From DAIDKA01 sp049792815 (GTDB lineage: Bacteria > Pseudomonadota > Gammaproteobacteria > Steroidobacterales > Steroidobacteraceae): a DNA stretch of 40,984 nt. The notes under the pieces were generated by a model that saw only the letters and a program-made list of their open reading frames with translations, did no database searches and was not told where the DNA came from. Below, piece by piece: positions 1 to 8,670 of this stretch (positions are counted from its first letter, which is position 1; each line of letters starts with the position of its first letter). The stretch is from contig JBARBG010000045.1 of the NCBI GenBank assembly GCA_049792815.1, forward strand, positions 1-40,984, read 5' to 3'. The position numbers were made by a program, and so were the translations under genes.

Positions 1-1257
1 GGCGATGATCAGGCAGGCAAGCCCCAGCAGCACGCTCACGCCGAGCAGCGCCAGCGCGACGCGGCGCGCACGCCCTTCCAGCACCGAGGCGCGCAGCGTC
101 AGCAGCGGTGTGCTGTGGACGGCCTCCACGGCCGGTGCGGCCGCCGCCAGCAGCGCCACCGCGAGCGCCGCGCCCAATGCCAGCAGCGGCTCGCCCGCAG
201 GCAACGTGACGCTGTTGACCGCCACCACGAAATACAGATCGTTGATGGTCCGCGACACCATGCCGACCAGCTGCCGGCCGATGAGGGCGCCGCCTGCCAG
301 CCCGAGCACCGCGCCCACCAGCGCCAGGCCCGTCGCTTCCAGCAGCATGATGCGCAGCAACTGGGCGCGCGTTGCCCCCAGCGCGCGCAGGATGCCAAGA
401 CTGCGGCGCCGCTGGACGACCGTGAAACTGATGGTGCCGTACACCAGGAACATTCCGACCAGCAGCGCCAGCAGACCCAGCGCCCGCAGATTGGTATTGA
501 ATGCCTCGGTCATGTCCAGGCCCGCGCGGGCGCGTTGCGCCGCCGGCGCCAGTGTCACCCCTGCGGGCAACTCCCGCTGCAGCTGTGCGAGTTCCCTGGC
601 GGCCGCCGCTCCCGGCGGCACGCGCAGTTCGATGCGGGTCAGCCGGCCCGCGAGCCCCAGCCACCTTTGCGCGGTGCCGATATCGGTCAGCATCATGGAT
701 TGCAGGCCGGCCCCGCCCGCCAGCACCCCCAGCAGGTACCCCGGCAGCGCGTGGCCCCCGACATCGGCACTGAAGGGCGCCGTGGATTTCAGCCGTAAGC
801 CGGCCGCGGTATCCGCGGACAGGAGCACGCCGCCGTCACCGGCGAGCCACTGCCCCAGCGCCGCGCCGGAGTCCAGCACGCTCCCGGCACTGGCCGCGGC
901 GCTGCCAGCGCCGGCAAAACCGGCAGCCGCCAGCGGATCCACCCCGAGCAGCTGCAGCGACTCATCCCGGACCGTCACGTACCCGTCGACCACCGGATTG
1001 GCGCGCACATAGTGCAGAGTGCGGACCAAATGCACATACAGCCCTTCATCGATACCGGCGGGACCGCCGTCAAGTTCATGGGTCGCAGGTCCCTCGACCG
1101 CCGCGAGCGACAACTCAAAGGCACGGGCCGCGCTGCCCGTGGCGACATCCACCGCAACTATCGTGGCGACACCCAGTGCCAGACCCACCAGGGCCAGCAG
1201 CAGCTGCACCGGATGGCGCAGCAGGTGACGGAAGCTCGCCGACCACAGCATGCTCAT
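1..1257 (-). CDS. ABC transporter permease, FtsX/MacB-like (3' part cut by window edge)
   Basis: The frame opens with ATG at 1257 and runs off the left edge, leaving 419 codons of the N-terminal part. Residues about 16-38 form a membrane anchor (HPVQLLLALVGLALGVATIV). A large periplasmic-type domain follows to about residue 250. Then comes a classic FtsX core with membrane segments near 256-278, 305-330 and 345-375, including the typical stretch VVQRRRSLGILRALGATRAQ. A further membrane segment starts at about 405, so the intact protein should be longer than a four-TM LolC/MacB permease, perhaps a ten-TM YbbP-like protein. The start overlaps the ATPase stop as ATGA, so the two are translationally coupled and should form one exporter or lipid/lipoprotein-handling complex. 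The substrate cannot be read from sequence. Confidence 0.85.
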   Translation of the reverse strand, partial: MSMLWSASFRHLLRHPVQLLLALVGLALGVATIVAVDVATGSAARAFELSLAAVEGPATHELDGGPAGIDEGLYVHLVRTLHYVRANPVVDGYVTVRDESLQLLGVDPLAAAGFAGAGSAAASAGSVLDSGAALGQWLAGDGGVLLSADTAAGLRLKSTAPFSADVGGHALPGYLLGVLAGGAGLQSMMLTDIGTAQRWLGLAGRLTRIELRVPPGAAAARELAQLQRELPAGVTLAPAAQRARAGLDMTEAFNTNLRALGLLALLVGMFLVYGTISFTVVQRRRSLGILRALGATRAQLLRIMLLEATGLALVGAVLGLAGGALIGRQLVGMVSRTINDLYFVVAVNSVTLPAGEPLLALGAALAVALLAAAAPAVEAVHSTPLLTLRASVLEGRARRVALALLGVSVLLGLACLIIA

Positions 1258-1925
1258 GGCGTTGGCTGCAACTGTCCCTCGCGCAGCATCAGACTGCGGT
1301 CGGCGCCAGCGGCCAGCTGCCGGTCATGAGTCACCAGCAGCACCGTGGCGCCGCGTTCACGCGCCAGCTCGCGCAGCAATGGCCCGATCTGCGCCGCCGT
1401 CAATTCATCGAGATTGCCGGTGGGCTCATCGGCGAGCACCAGAGCCGGCTCATGAACCAGGGCGCGCGCCAGGGCCACGCGCTGCTGTTCACCTCCCGAC
1501 AGCACATCCACCGGTGAGTGCAGACGGTCCCCGAGGCCGACACGCGTAAGCATGGCCTGGCTGCGCCGCCGTGCCTGCGCCGTCCCCACGCCATCCAGCG
1601 ACAGCACCAGGCGCACGTTTTCCTCCACGCTCAGGGTGGGCAGAAGATTGAAGAACTGATAGACGAAGCCCACCTGGCGACGGCGGAACAAAGTGCGCTC
1701 GGGCTCGCGCAGCGCACTTAAGTCCCGACCTTCAAAAATCACACGCCCGGCGTCGGGCCGGTCGATGCCGCTGATGAGATTGAGCAGTGTGGATTTACCC
1801 GAGCCGCTGCGGCCGATGATGACCGTCTCGCTGGCTGCGGCGATGCTGATGCTGACCTGGTCAAGCACGCAGCGCCGATGAACACCGGCGCCGAAGCTGC
1901 GGCTGACCGAGTCAAGGATCAGCAC
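1254..1925 (-). CDS. ABC transporter ATP-binding protein (LolD/YbbA-like)
   Basis: A complete 223-residue nucleotide-binding subunit. It has Walker A GRSGSGKS (residues 38-45), Q-loop VYQF, signature LSGGEQQ, Walker B LVLADEP followed by the D-loop, and an H-loop in LLVTHD. This is the MacB/LolD/YbbA subfamily that pairs with FtsX-type permeases, and such a permease follows with a 4-nt overlap. It should couple cytoplasmic ATP hydrolysis to that permease. The start is GTG at 1925, inside the last codons of the HIT-like gene (7-nt overlap). No strong ribosome site is visible, which fits translational coupling. It could serve lipoprotein release or another envelope function; YbbA-like is my preference because of the permease's extra membrane segment. 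Confidence 0.9.
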   Translation of the reverse strand: MLILDSVSRSFGAGVHRRCVLDQVSISIAAASETVIIGRSGSGKSTLLNLISGIDRPDAGRVIFEGRDLSALREPERTLFRRRQVGFVYQFFNLLPTLSVEENVRLVLSLDGVGTAQARRRSQAMLTRVGLGDRLHSPVDVLSGGEQQRVALARALVHEPALVLADEPTGNLDELTAAQIGPLLRELARERGATVLLVTHDRQLAAGADRSLMLREGQLQPTP

Positions 1926-2425
1926 GCGGCATTGACACCCGGATCGTAACGCATGGGACGGGCAGCGCCCATGCGCGTGAGTTCGCGGCGCACGGACTCA
2001 CTCAGGGCCGCGTATTCGGTCCGATCAAACACTGGCGCCGCTTGCCAGTCATGCGCCCAGGGATGCGCGGTGCGCAGCTCCTCCGGTTCATCGGCGTAAC
2101 GCGGAATCACGTGGGCATGCAGCGCCGGTTCAAGGTTGCCGAGGATGGCGTAGTTGATGCGCAGCGCATTGGTGACCTTCAGCAGCGCATCGCCAAGCCG
2201 CGCCATGTCGAGCAGGAACTGCGTACGCTCCTGTGCCCCCAGCGCATTGAGGGTCGGCACCACCGGGTCCGGGAGCAGCAGCACGTAGCCGCGCACGAAC
2301 TGGCGCTCGCCGAACAGCACCCAGCCGGAGCTCAGTTTGGCCACGACCCGCGGTTCCCTGCCATCCCGCGCGGCCACCACCTGGTGATGAATCGCCGTCT
2401 GCAGGTCGGGCTTTTCACTTTTCAT
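1919..2425 (-). CDS. HIT-like superfamily protein
   Basis: A 168-residue protein. It carries a HIT-type signature LHAHVIPRY at 102-110 after the conserved-looking stretch NYAILGN (91-97). HIT proteins are nucleotide hydrolases or transferases acting on adenylated or dinucleoside substrates through an HxHxH motif. Here the position of the first histidine is alanine (A101), with H103 and H105 kept. The catalytic histidine therefore appears present but the triad is incomplete. The ATG overlaps the HAD-phosphatase stop (ATGA) and the end overlaps the ABC ATPase, so four genes form one compact unit. The substrate is unknown. Family assignment is good; activity is uncertain. Confidence 0.75.
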   Translation of the reverse strand: MKSEKPDLQTAIHHQVVAARDGREPRVVAKLSSGWVLFGERQFVRGYVLLLPDPVVPTLNALGAQERTQFLLDMARLGDALLKVTNALRINYAILGNLEPALHAHVIPRYADEPEELRTAHPWAHDWQAAPVFDRTEYAALSESVRRELTRMGAARPMRYDPGVNAAC

Positions 2426-3021
2426 CGCGCAGCCTCCACGCCCAGGCGCAGCAGCGCTTCGCGTGTGTCATTGAAATTGCGGTGCACGATGCCATGCCAG
2501 CCGCGGGCGCGCGCGGCTTCGATGTTCTCGCCACGATCGTCGATGAACACGGTGGTGGCCGGCCCCAGGTCAAATCTGTGCTCGGCCTGCGCGTAGATGG
2601 CATCGTCCGGCTTCATGACGCCTGCCTGGAAGGACGGCAGGGCGCCATGGCCGATGCCCGCCATGCCGTGCCGTGCCACGAGGTGGTCCCAATGCAGATC
2701 ACCGATATTGGACAGCAGATAGACGCCGTGGTGCGCTGTGACCTGATGTGCCAAGCGGATCATGTCGTCATGCGGATAGAAGATATTCAGCCATTGTTGC
2801 CGCAGTTCGGCGGGTGAGGCCTGCGGTGCGAGGCCGCGGAAGCGCTCGATGAGTCCCGCGCCGTCCATGCGTCCGGTCTCGTGGTCACGAAGTCCGACGC
2901 GTTCCAGGGTGGCGTTCAGATCCAGTCGTGGGGCACCCCGCCTGACCAGAAACTCGAGCATGGGCTCGGGACGAATCCCGACCATCACCCGGCCAATGTC
3001 AAACACAATGTCGCGGATCAA
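2422..3021 (-). CDS. HAD-superfamily phosphatase, YihX-like
   Basis: A 199-residue HAD-IA hydrolase. Motif I is FDIGRVMV with nucleophile D8; the usual second Asp is Gly (G10), as in E. coli YihX (FDLGNVIV). Motif II is LLSN (S104), motif III is K137 in VMKPD, and motif IV is D161-D162 in FIDDRGEN. YihX is a glucose-1-phosphate phosphatase, but HAD substrates diverge quickly, so the substrate here is open. The start is taken as TTG at 3021 because an AAGGAG ribosome site lies 11 nt upstream (revcomp of 3033-3038) and no ATG or GTG fits the N-terminus. It heads the four-gene set running into the ABC exporter. Confidence 0.85.
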   Translation of the reverse strand: MIRDIVFDIGRVMVGIRPEPMLEFLVRRGAPRLDLNATLERVGLRDHETGRMDGAGLIERFRGLAPQASPAELRQQWLNIFYPHDDMIRLAHQVTAHHGVYLLSNIGDLHWDHLVARHGMAGIGHGALPSFQAGVMKPDDAIYAQAEHRFDLGPATTVFIDDRGENIEAARARGWHGIVHRNFNDTREALLRLGVEAAR

Positions 3022-3048
3022 TATCGTCGCGGCTCCTTGACCCCAAGT

Positions 3049-4236
3049 CTAGCGCGGAACCGGGATTACCGTCCCCTGGTCGCCAGGCTTCATGTTCACG
3101 GACACCACCGTGGCACGCGGAAAGAAATTGAATTCCGAGGCGCTGGCCCAGGTATAGGCCCCCATGGCGCGTCCCACGATCAGATCCCCGACCTCCAGCT
3201 TCGGCAGCATCAGGTTCTCGGCGATCACGTCAATGCTGTCGCAGGTGGGGCCGGCCAGCACCGACGGCAGCTTGTGCGTGCTGTCGCGCAGCGGCTCGAC
3301 CGGATAGCGCGCGTGATCAAACAGCTGCCCGCTGTACGAGCCGTACAGACCGTCATCCAGGTAGTACCACCAGTGACTCTCGCGGCGCGCGCGGCCCATG
3401 ACGCTGGCGACGCCGATCGCGGCGGGCCCGGCGATGAAGCGCCCGGGCTCGGCAATGACCCTGATGCGCTTGGGGAGCTTGGCGAGCTGCTGCCGGATCG
3501 GGTCGCAGAAGCGCACGATGTCGGGCACCGGCGCGCCGTACTCGATGGGAAAGCCGCCGCCGATATCCAGAGTATCCAGCGTGCCCAGCTTCTCGCGCCG
3601 CGCGGCGGCCACGAGCTTGGTGCAGACCTCAATCGCCTCCACGTGCTTGGTCGGATCGGCGGCCTGCGAGCCGACATGGAACGAGACCCCCTGAACGTCG
3701 ATGCCAAGACCGGCGGCGAGCCGCGCCAGCTCCATGAAATCCTCAGGGTCACAGCCGAATTTGCGTGACAGGTCGCACACGGCGCCGGGACTGCGGAAGG
3801 ACACCCGCAGCAGCAGCCGCGCGCCCTCGCGGATGCGGGCGAACTTGCGCACTTCGTCGGGGTTGTCGGCGACGAAGGTCTGCACGCCGAAGTCCATGGC
3901 GTTGCGGATGTCCTGGGCGCGCTTGATCGGATGGGTATGGATGCAGCGCTCGGGGCTTGCGCCGAGGCTCTTGACCAGCTGCACCTCACCGGTAGTGGCA
4001 AGGTCGAGGTATCCGCCCTCTTCCATGACCACCTGCACCACGGCCGGGTGCGGCAGCGGCTTCAAGGCGTAGTGCAGATCGACCCTGGGCAGCGCCTGCT
4101 GCAGCTTGCGCAGCTGCGCGCGCACGCGTTCGCAGTCGATGATCAGCAGCGGCGAACCGAACTCGCTGACGAGGCGACGGATCTGGTCAGGTTCAAATGG
4201 GTCCACAAAGCGCGTCGCGCGCGATCGGGTCGGCAT
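3049..4236 (-). CDS. Type III PLP-dependent amino-acid decarboxylase (ornithine/lysine type)
   Basis: A 395-residue alanine-racemase-fold decarboxylase of the eukaryotic-ODC/DapDC family. The PLP lysine is K59 (HYALKPLPHP). Other family marks are the HVGSQ motif (187-191), the glycine-rich phosphate loop GGGFP (226-230), EPGR (263-266), and the cross-dimer CDS motif in GPTCDSIDVI (C332, D333), with Y361 near the end. These enzymes make putrescine or cadaverine; the HYALKPLPHP form is typical of bacterial ornithine/lysine decarboxylases rather than diaminopimelate decarboxylase. ATG start at 4236, 30 bp after the sua5 stop. Which amino acid is preferred cannot be told from the sequence, so no symbol is given. 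Confidence 0.88.
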   Translation of the reverse strand: MPTRSRATRFVDPFEPDQIRRLVSEFGSPLLIIDCERVRAQLRKLQQALPRVDLHYALKPLPHPAVVQVVMEEGGYLDLATTGEVQLVKSLGASPERCIHTHPIKRAQDIRNAMDFGVQTFVADNPDEVRKFARIREGARLLLRVSFRSPGAVCDLSRKFGCDPEDFMELARLAAGLGIDVQGVSFHVGSQAADPTKHVEAIEVCTKLVAAARREKLGTLDTLDIGGGFPIEYGAPVPDIVRFCDPIRQQLAKLPKRIRVIAEPGRFIAGPAAIGVASVMGRARRESHWWYYLDDGLYGSYSGQLFDHARYPVEPLRDSTHKLPSVLAGPTCDSIDVIAENLMLPKLEVGDLIVGRAMGAYTWASASEFNFFPRATVVSVNMKPGDQGTVIPVPR

Positions 4237-4266
4237 AAGGTCTCGCTGGAGAAAATTGAGCGGCGG

Positions 4267-5283
4267 TTAAGGCAGAACGGCGAACGAGCTGGTGTCATCG
4301 CCCTCGGTCACCCGCGTTGCGGCGCGCAGCAGGCGATCGCGAATCGCGTCCCAGCGTTCACCCTCGGGCACATCCTGGACCAGGATCTGCTGGCAGCCCG
4401 CGGTGTCGAGCGCCCGCAGATTGGCGTACAGGTCATGCGCGTATTGTTCGGGACGGCGCCCCGCGTTCACCCAGGTCACATAGGCATGCGACTTCAATGG
4501 GAGCCGCTGCGCCAGCACGGCGATGCGCTTGCCACCACTGGAGGCCATGGCGGCCTGCGCATCGATCTCGCCCGAGGGCACGATGCTCATCGGCGTGGTC
4601 GGGGCATAGTGCGACGGCAGGCTGCCGGGCACGCGCGAGCTTTGCGCATCCCCGCCAACGATCAGGTCCGGGACAATCTCACGCAGCTGGCTGGCGGTCA
4701 CCGCGCCCGGCCGCAGCAGCCGCACCTGGTCGCCCTGACAGGCGACGATGGTCGACTCAAGTCCGATCTGGCTTTCCCCGCCATCGAGCACCACCCGCAC
4801 CGCATCGCCCAGCTCGTCGCGGACATGTTCCGCGCGCGTCGGGCTCAGGCGCCCAAAGCGGTTGGCCGAGGGCGCGGCGATGCCGCCGCCAAAGGCCGTG
4901 AGCAGCTGCTGCGCCATGGGATGCGCAGGCACCCGCACCGCCACCGTATCCTGGCCGCCGGTGACGATGTCGTGGACATTTGCGGCCCGCGGCATGACCA
5001 GGGTCATGGGACCCGGCCAGAAGCGTTCGGCCAGCCGGGCGGCTGTGGCGGGCACCTCACTGACCCAGCGGTGCAGGAACTTGGGGCTGTCCAGGTGCAC
5101 GATGACGGGGTGGCTCAGGGGGCGGCCCTTGGCCTCGAAGATCTTGCGCACCGCCGCAGGGTTCTGCGCATTCGCCCCCAGGCCGTAAACCGTTTCCGTC
5201 GGAAATGCGACCAAGTCACCGTCGCGCAACGCCTGCACGGCAGCATCAATTTCGACCTGACTCGCCCGGACCACCTTTACCAT
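4267..5283 (-). CDS. sua5: L-threonylcarbamoyladenylate synthase, Sua5 type
   Basis: A 338-residue two-domain Sua5. The N-terminal YrdC domain shows FPTETVYGLGANA (27-39), the KGRPLSHP nucleotide/bicarbonate loop (52-59) and SANRFGRLSPT. The C-terminal Sua5 domain begins about residue 205 with HYAPTTPM. The enzyme joins threonine, bicarbonate and ATP to give threonylcarbamoyl-AMP, the first step of the t6A modification at position 37 of ANN-decoding tRNAs. The length separates it from the short TsaC form found in E. coli. ATG start at 5283, 74 bp downstream of the protease gene. Confidence 0.93.
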   Translation of the reverse strand: MVKVVRASQVEIDAAVQALRDGDLVAFPTETVYGLGANAQNPAAVRKIFEAKGRPLSHPVIVHLDSPKFLHRWVSEVPATAARLAERFWPGPMTLVMPRAANVHDIVTGGQDTVAVRVPAHPMAQQLLTAFGGGIAAPSANRFGRLSPTRAEHVRDELGDAVRVVLDGGESQIGLESTIVACQGDQVRLLRPGAVTASQLREIVPDLIVGGDAQSSRVPGSLPSHYAPTTPMSIVPSGEIDAQAAMASSGGKRIAVLAQRLPLKSHAYVTWVNAGRRPEQYAHDLYANLRALDTAGCQQILVQDVPEGERWDAIRDRLLRAATRVTEGDDTSSFAVLP

Positions 5284-5357
5284 GGACGAATTCTAGCAAG
5301 GCCTGGGAACGGGTCCGCTCTTTCAGGCAGACCCGCCCGCAAACTGTTGCGTAGCCA

Positions 5358-8234
5358 CTACTCCAGCAGCTGGCGCTCCCAGCCCGCTGGGGTGCGCCGC
5401 ACCTCATAGGCTGGGAAGTAGTGCTTGTCGAGCTTAAGCGTGATGACATCGGCGGCGTCGTTCCAATTCAGCGTCTTCAGGCGCAGTGAGGCGCGGTCAG
5501 GGCGTCCGCTCACCGCCTTGAGGAAGGCGTCGAGATCGGGGGTCGGAACGCCGTCCACCTCGACGATGCGCCGACCCGGGTACAGACCATAGCGGGCCGC
5601 AGGCGACCCATAAGTAAAGAAGGCCACATAGACGCCATCCGGGGCAATGCCGCGCTGGGCGGCGATGGCCCGCTGCGGAGCCTGGAGCGTGGCGCCGGCC
5701 CACTGCACGACCCGATTGATGTCCTGACCGTCAAGCGCCGCGGTCCGCACGGTCAGCTGCACCGGCGCGTTGGCCCGCCACACGGTCACCCGAACCGTGG
5801 GGGCATCGGCGACGGCGTGCTCCACTTCCGCGAAATGGGTGACCGTGCGGTCGTCGATGGCCAGCAGGATGTCGCCCTGCTGCAGCAGGCTTGCGGCGTT
5901 GGAGCCACCGACCAGGCGCACCACCATCAGCGCCTGGCGCTCGCTGCCATCGTGCGCCTCGAGTTTCTTCAGCCATTCATCCGAAAGTCCGAGCTGGCGC
6001 GCATCGGCAAGCTGCAGTGGAATCAGTTCGGTCTCCAGGCTGTGCAGCGGTGTGCCCGCGTGGATGTGCTCGAGCATAGTGGCGACCCCATCGATCGGCA
6101 CACCACGGTTCTCCTGGGCCAGATCCCGGCCGTTCTCCACGGCGTAGCTGGACCACAGGCCCAGGACCTGGCCGGACTCGTTGGCCAGCACGCCGTCATA
6201 GTCGACCGGCGGGTTCACCAGCTGCGCGACATCCAGATTGGTGTCACGGAAGCGCATGGAGCGCGACAACGGCAGCGCCAGCGGATCAACGCTGGCGATC
6301 TGCGTGTCGCGGGTATGGGGCTGACCATCCGCGCTCATGCCGACGACCCACACTGAATTGCCCTCGTGCAGCGCCCCGGGCGCGAGCGTCGCGCTCTTCA
6401 CCGGCGTGTCACCGATCAGCGCCGGGTCGTAGGCCACCACCGAAAGATTGTGCAGCGGATTCACGTACACCACGTGCCCAGGCACCTGAATGGTGCCGGC
6501 AAAGGTGATCTGTACATCGCCGATGGATACCGGCACGGTGTTGCGGTCCACGACCACCAGGCCGCGCGCGGCATCCACCACGAGGCCCGTGCCATGGAAG
6601 CTGGTCTCGGTGACACCGGATACCGAGTACGGCATGTCGAAGGTGACAAACACCAGGGATGGGGTCAGCTTCTTCAGCCGCGGGTCCGAATACCCCGGCA
6701 GCGCGGTTGCCGCGGGCGCCGGCGGCGGTGCGGCCGCCACGGCCGGCAGGTCCACGCAATTCCACAAGCCCACCTGATCGTCGCGGCGGCAGCGCCCCGA
6801 CAAGAACCAGCGACGGTCCATGCGGAAGGACCGCAGCTGCGTGCTGCGTGGATCATCCAGCGAGAAGTAGCGCACCGTGGCGCGCGCGCCATCGCCGAGG
6901 GAGTCCAGGACCTTCTGCAGATCGTCGAGGTTGTTCACCGGCTTGGCATTCATCGCCACGATGACCGAGCCGCGGGCGATGCCCGCCGCGCCAAATGCGT
7001 AGCCAGGGTTGGCTATGTACACGCCCTTCACGGGGACATTGAACTGCCGGGCCAGTTCGTAGGACAGATTGTTGACGACTCCGTCGCCGAACTGAAGGTA
7101 GGAATCCGGCGTGATGGCGTTCAGATCAGTGATGGGCAGATGCGCCGTGATCCTGCGGCCCCCACGCTCCAGCGACAGCTCCACCGTGCCGCCGACGTTG
7201 TCGTCCAGCAGCGCCTCGAGCGGCTCAAACTGCGTGACATAGTGGCCGTTGACACGCACCAGGATGTCGCCCGGCTGCAGCACGCCGCTGCTGGGAGAAC
7301 CCGGCAGCACCTTGCTGACCACCAGCATGCCGGTCAGGGCCGGGAAGGTCCCGCGCACGTCAGTCTCGGTCTTTGCGGCCAGACCCAATCGTTCCAGCTC
7401 ATCGTAGGGAACGTAGCCGAAGTCGGTGGACAGCGTGCCGCGCGTGACCGGCTTGCCCTGCTGGACCAGTTCGAGCGCGCGGCGCACGCGCCCGAGCGGC
7501 AGGTAGAAGCTGGACGCGGCGCCATTGGCGCCACCCGCATTCAGCGCGATGACCCGGCCGCGGATGTCCACGACCGGCGATCCCGAGGAACCGCCGGAAG
7601 TGCCCGACGCCGCCTGCAGGTAGAAAGTATTGAAGTCGTTGTACTTGTACAGCCCGTACACCGGCGCATCGCGGTCGAGTCGCGCCAGGGTGCCGGCCAG
7701 TATCGACAGCTGTTCGCCGGCATTGTTGCCGATGACACGGATCTCGGTACCGACCTTGGCGCCTTCGGGATACAGCGGCAGGGCCTTGGGCTTGATGAAA
7801 TGCAGTTTCGAGGGGTCGTAGTGATACAGGCCGAAGTCGTGGACCGGGTCGCGGTACACCGGATACAGCTGCACCTCCTCGCGATTGAGGAACGTGGCCT
7901 CGGCCGTCACGGGCCCGGGCGTTACCACATGCCGATTGGTCAGGATCAGGCCGCGCTCGGCGTCCACCACGAAACCGGTGGCCTGGGCGGTCGCATTCCA
8001 CTCCGTATCAAAGGCGCGCGTCTGGTCGATGTTGATGGCAACGACGCTGCCCACGATGCGCTCAAGCGTGCCGGACCAGTCAGGATTGCCCTCGGCCGCC
8101 GTGGCCTGCTGGGCGAGCGTCGCCGGCTGTGCCGTCGGTGCGCCGTGCGGATCGGGTTTGACCGTATCGGAGGCGCCCTGCGCCAGTGCCGGAAGCAGCC
8201 AGATGCACACCAGCGCAAGTCGTTTGTTTGTCAT
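5358..8234 (-). CDS. HtrA-family serine protease with tandem protease domains and PDZ repeats (Nma111-like)
   Basis: A 958-residue protein with a signal peptide (hydrophobic residues 6-20, likely cleavage after ALAQG-A), so periplasmic. Protease domain 1 (about 55-255) has an intact triad: H102 in LTNRHVV, D133 in VHDFGLY, S217 in GGSSGSPV. PDZ domains follow at about 295-365 and 400-460. A second trypsin-like fold (about 520-725, FHGTGLVVDAARGLVVV) has lost the triad: N565 replaces His, N596 replaces Asp, and the serine loop reads YDGVLANESG. Two more PDZ-like repeats follow (about 765-830 and 865-935). This order matches the yeast Nma111 family rather than DegP/DegS. The ATG at 8234 overlaps the dgkA stop as ATGA; an upstream in-frame start would lack the signal peptide. 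Confidence 0.88.
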   Translation of the reverse strand: MTNKRLALVCIWLLPALAQGASDTVKPDPHGAPTAQPATLAQQATAAEGNPDWSGTLERIVGSVVAINIDQTRAFDTEWNATAQATGFVVDAERGLILTNRHVVTPGPVTAEATFLNREEVQLYPVYRDPVHDFGLYHYDPSKLHFIKPKALPLYPEGAKVGTEIRVIGNNAGEQLSILAGTLARLDRDAPVYGLYKYNDFNTFYLQAASGTSGGSSGSPVVDIRGRVIALNAGGANGAASSFYLPLGRVRRALELVQQGKPVTRGTLSTDFGYVPYDELERLGLAAKTETDVRGTFPALTGMLVVSKVLPGSPSSGVLQPGDILVRVNGHYVTQFEPLEALLDDNVGGTVELSLERGGRRITAHLPITDLNAITPDSYLQFGDGVVNNLSYELARQFNVPVKGVYIANPGYAFGAAGIARGSVIVAMNAKPVNNLDDLQKVLDSLGDGARATVRYFSLDDPRSTQLRSFRMDRRWFLSGRCRRDDQVGLWNCVDLPAVAAAPPPAPAATALPGYSDPRLKKLTPSLVFVTFDMPYSVSGVTETSFHGTGLVVDAARGLVVVDRNTVPVSIGDVQITFAGTIQVPGHVVYVNPLHNLSVVAYDPALIGDTPVKSATLAPGALHEGNSVWVVGMSADGQPHTRDTQIASVDPLALPLSRSMRFRDTNLDVAQLVNPPVDYDGVLANESGQVLGLWSSYAVENGRDLAQENRGVPIDGVATMLEHIHAGTPLHSLETELIPLQLADARQLGLSDEWLKKLEAHDGSERQALMVVRLVGGSNAASLLQQGDILLAIDDRTVTHFAEVEHAVADAPTVRVTVWRANAPVQLTVRTAALDGQDINRVVQWAGATLQAPQRAIAAQRGIAPDGVYVAFFTYGSPAARYGLYPGRRIVEVDGVPTPDLDAFLKAVSGRPDRASLRLKTLNWNDAADVITLKLDKHYFPAYEVRRTPAGWERQLLE

Positions 8235-8620
8235 CGATAATGACCCATCAGTACCAGCAGCCACACCACCCCCAACAATACAAAGGACATGAACACCGCG
8301 GCTGAACCAATGTCCTTGGCGAGGCCCGCCAGGACGTGCCGTTCCAGGCCGATACGATCAACCGTGGCCTCCACGGCGCTGTTCAGCAATTCCACTATGA
8401 GCACCAGCAGCATCGGCGCCACCAGCAAGGCCCGCTCGACACCGGTTCGCCCCAGCCACAGGCCCAGGGGTATGACCAGAACGCTCAGACCCAGTTCCTG
8501 GCGAAACGCGGCTTCCTCGCGGTAGGCGCCCTGCAGACCCTTTCCGCTGGCCTGCGCGGCCCTGAGGATGCGCGTCAGGCCCCGCGGTTTCTCGCGCGGC
8601 ACGTTTTCCGAAGGAGGCAT
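8231..8620 (-). CDS. dgkA: Diacylglycerol kinase
   Basis: A 129-residue small integral membrane kinase that phosphorylates diacylglycerol at the inner membrane, recycling lipid from membrane-derived oligosaccharide and LPS modification. The family signature ELLNSAVEATVDRIG is clear. Three membrane segments are visible (about 46-62, 64-80, 107-126), and the conserved Glu of EEAAFRQE in the amphipathic N-terminal helix is present. ATG start at 8620 with AGGAAG just upstream. The gene diverges from ispG across 50 bp and runs into the protease gene with a 4-nt overlap, so it heads a dgkA-protease unit. Confidence 0.95.
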   Translation of the reverse strand: MPPSENVPREKPRGLTRILRAAQASGKGLQGAYREEAAFRQELGLSVLVIPLGLWLGRTGVERALLVAPMLLVLIVELLNSAVEATVDRIGLERHVLAGLAKDIGSAAVFMSFVLLGVVWLLVLMGHYR

Positions 8621-8658
8621 GGACTTCCTGATGGTTATTTTGACGCCATGTTAAGCGG

Positions 8659-8664
8659 TACAAT
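8659..8664 (+). promoter_or_regulatory. Putative -10 box of ispG (leaderless layout)
   Basis: TACAAT lies six nucleotides before the ispG ATG at 8671, which would place the transcription start at or next to the A of the ATG. The -35 region at normal spacing (TATTTT/TTATTT) is weak; TTGACG at 8640-8645 is only 13 nt away. No Shine-Dalgarno is seen between the box and the ATG. This is a prediction from pattern only. Confidence 0.5.
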
Positions 8665-8670
8665 GCATCC

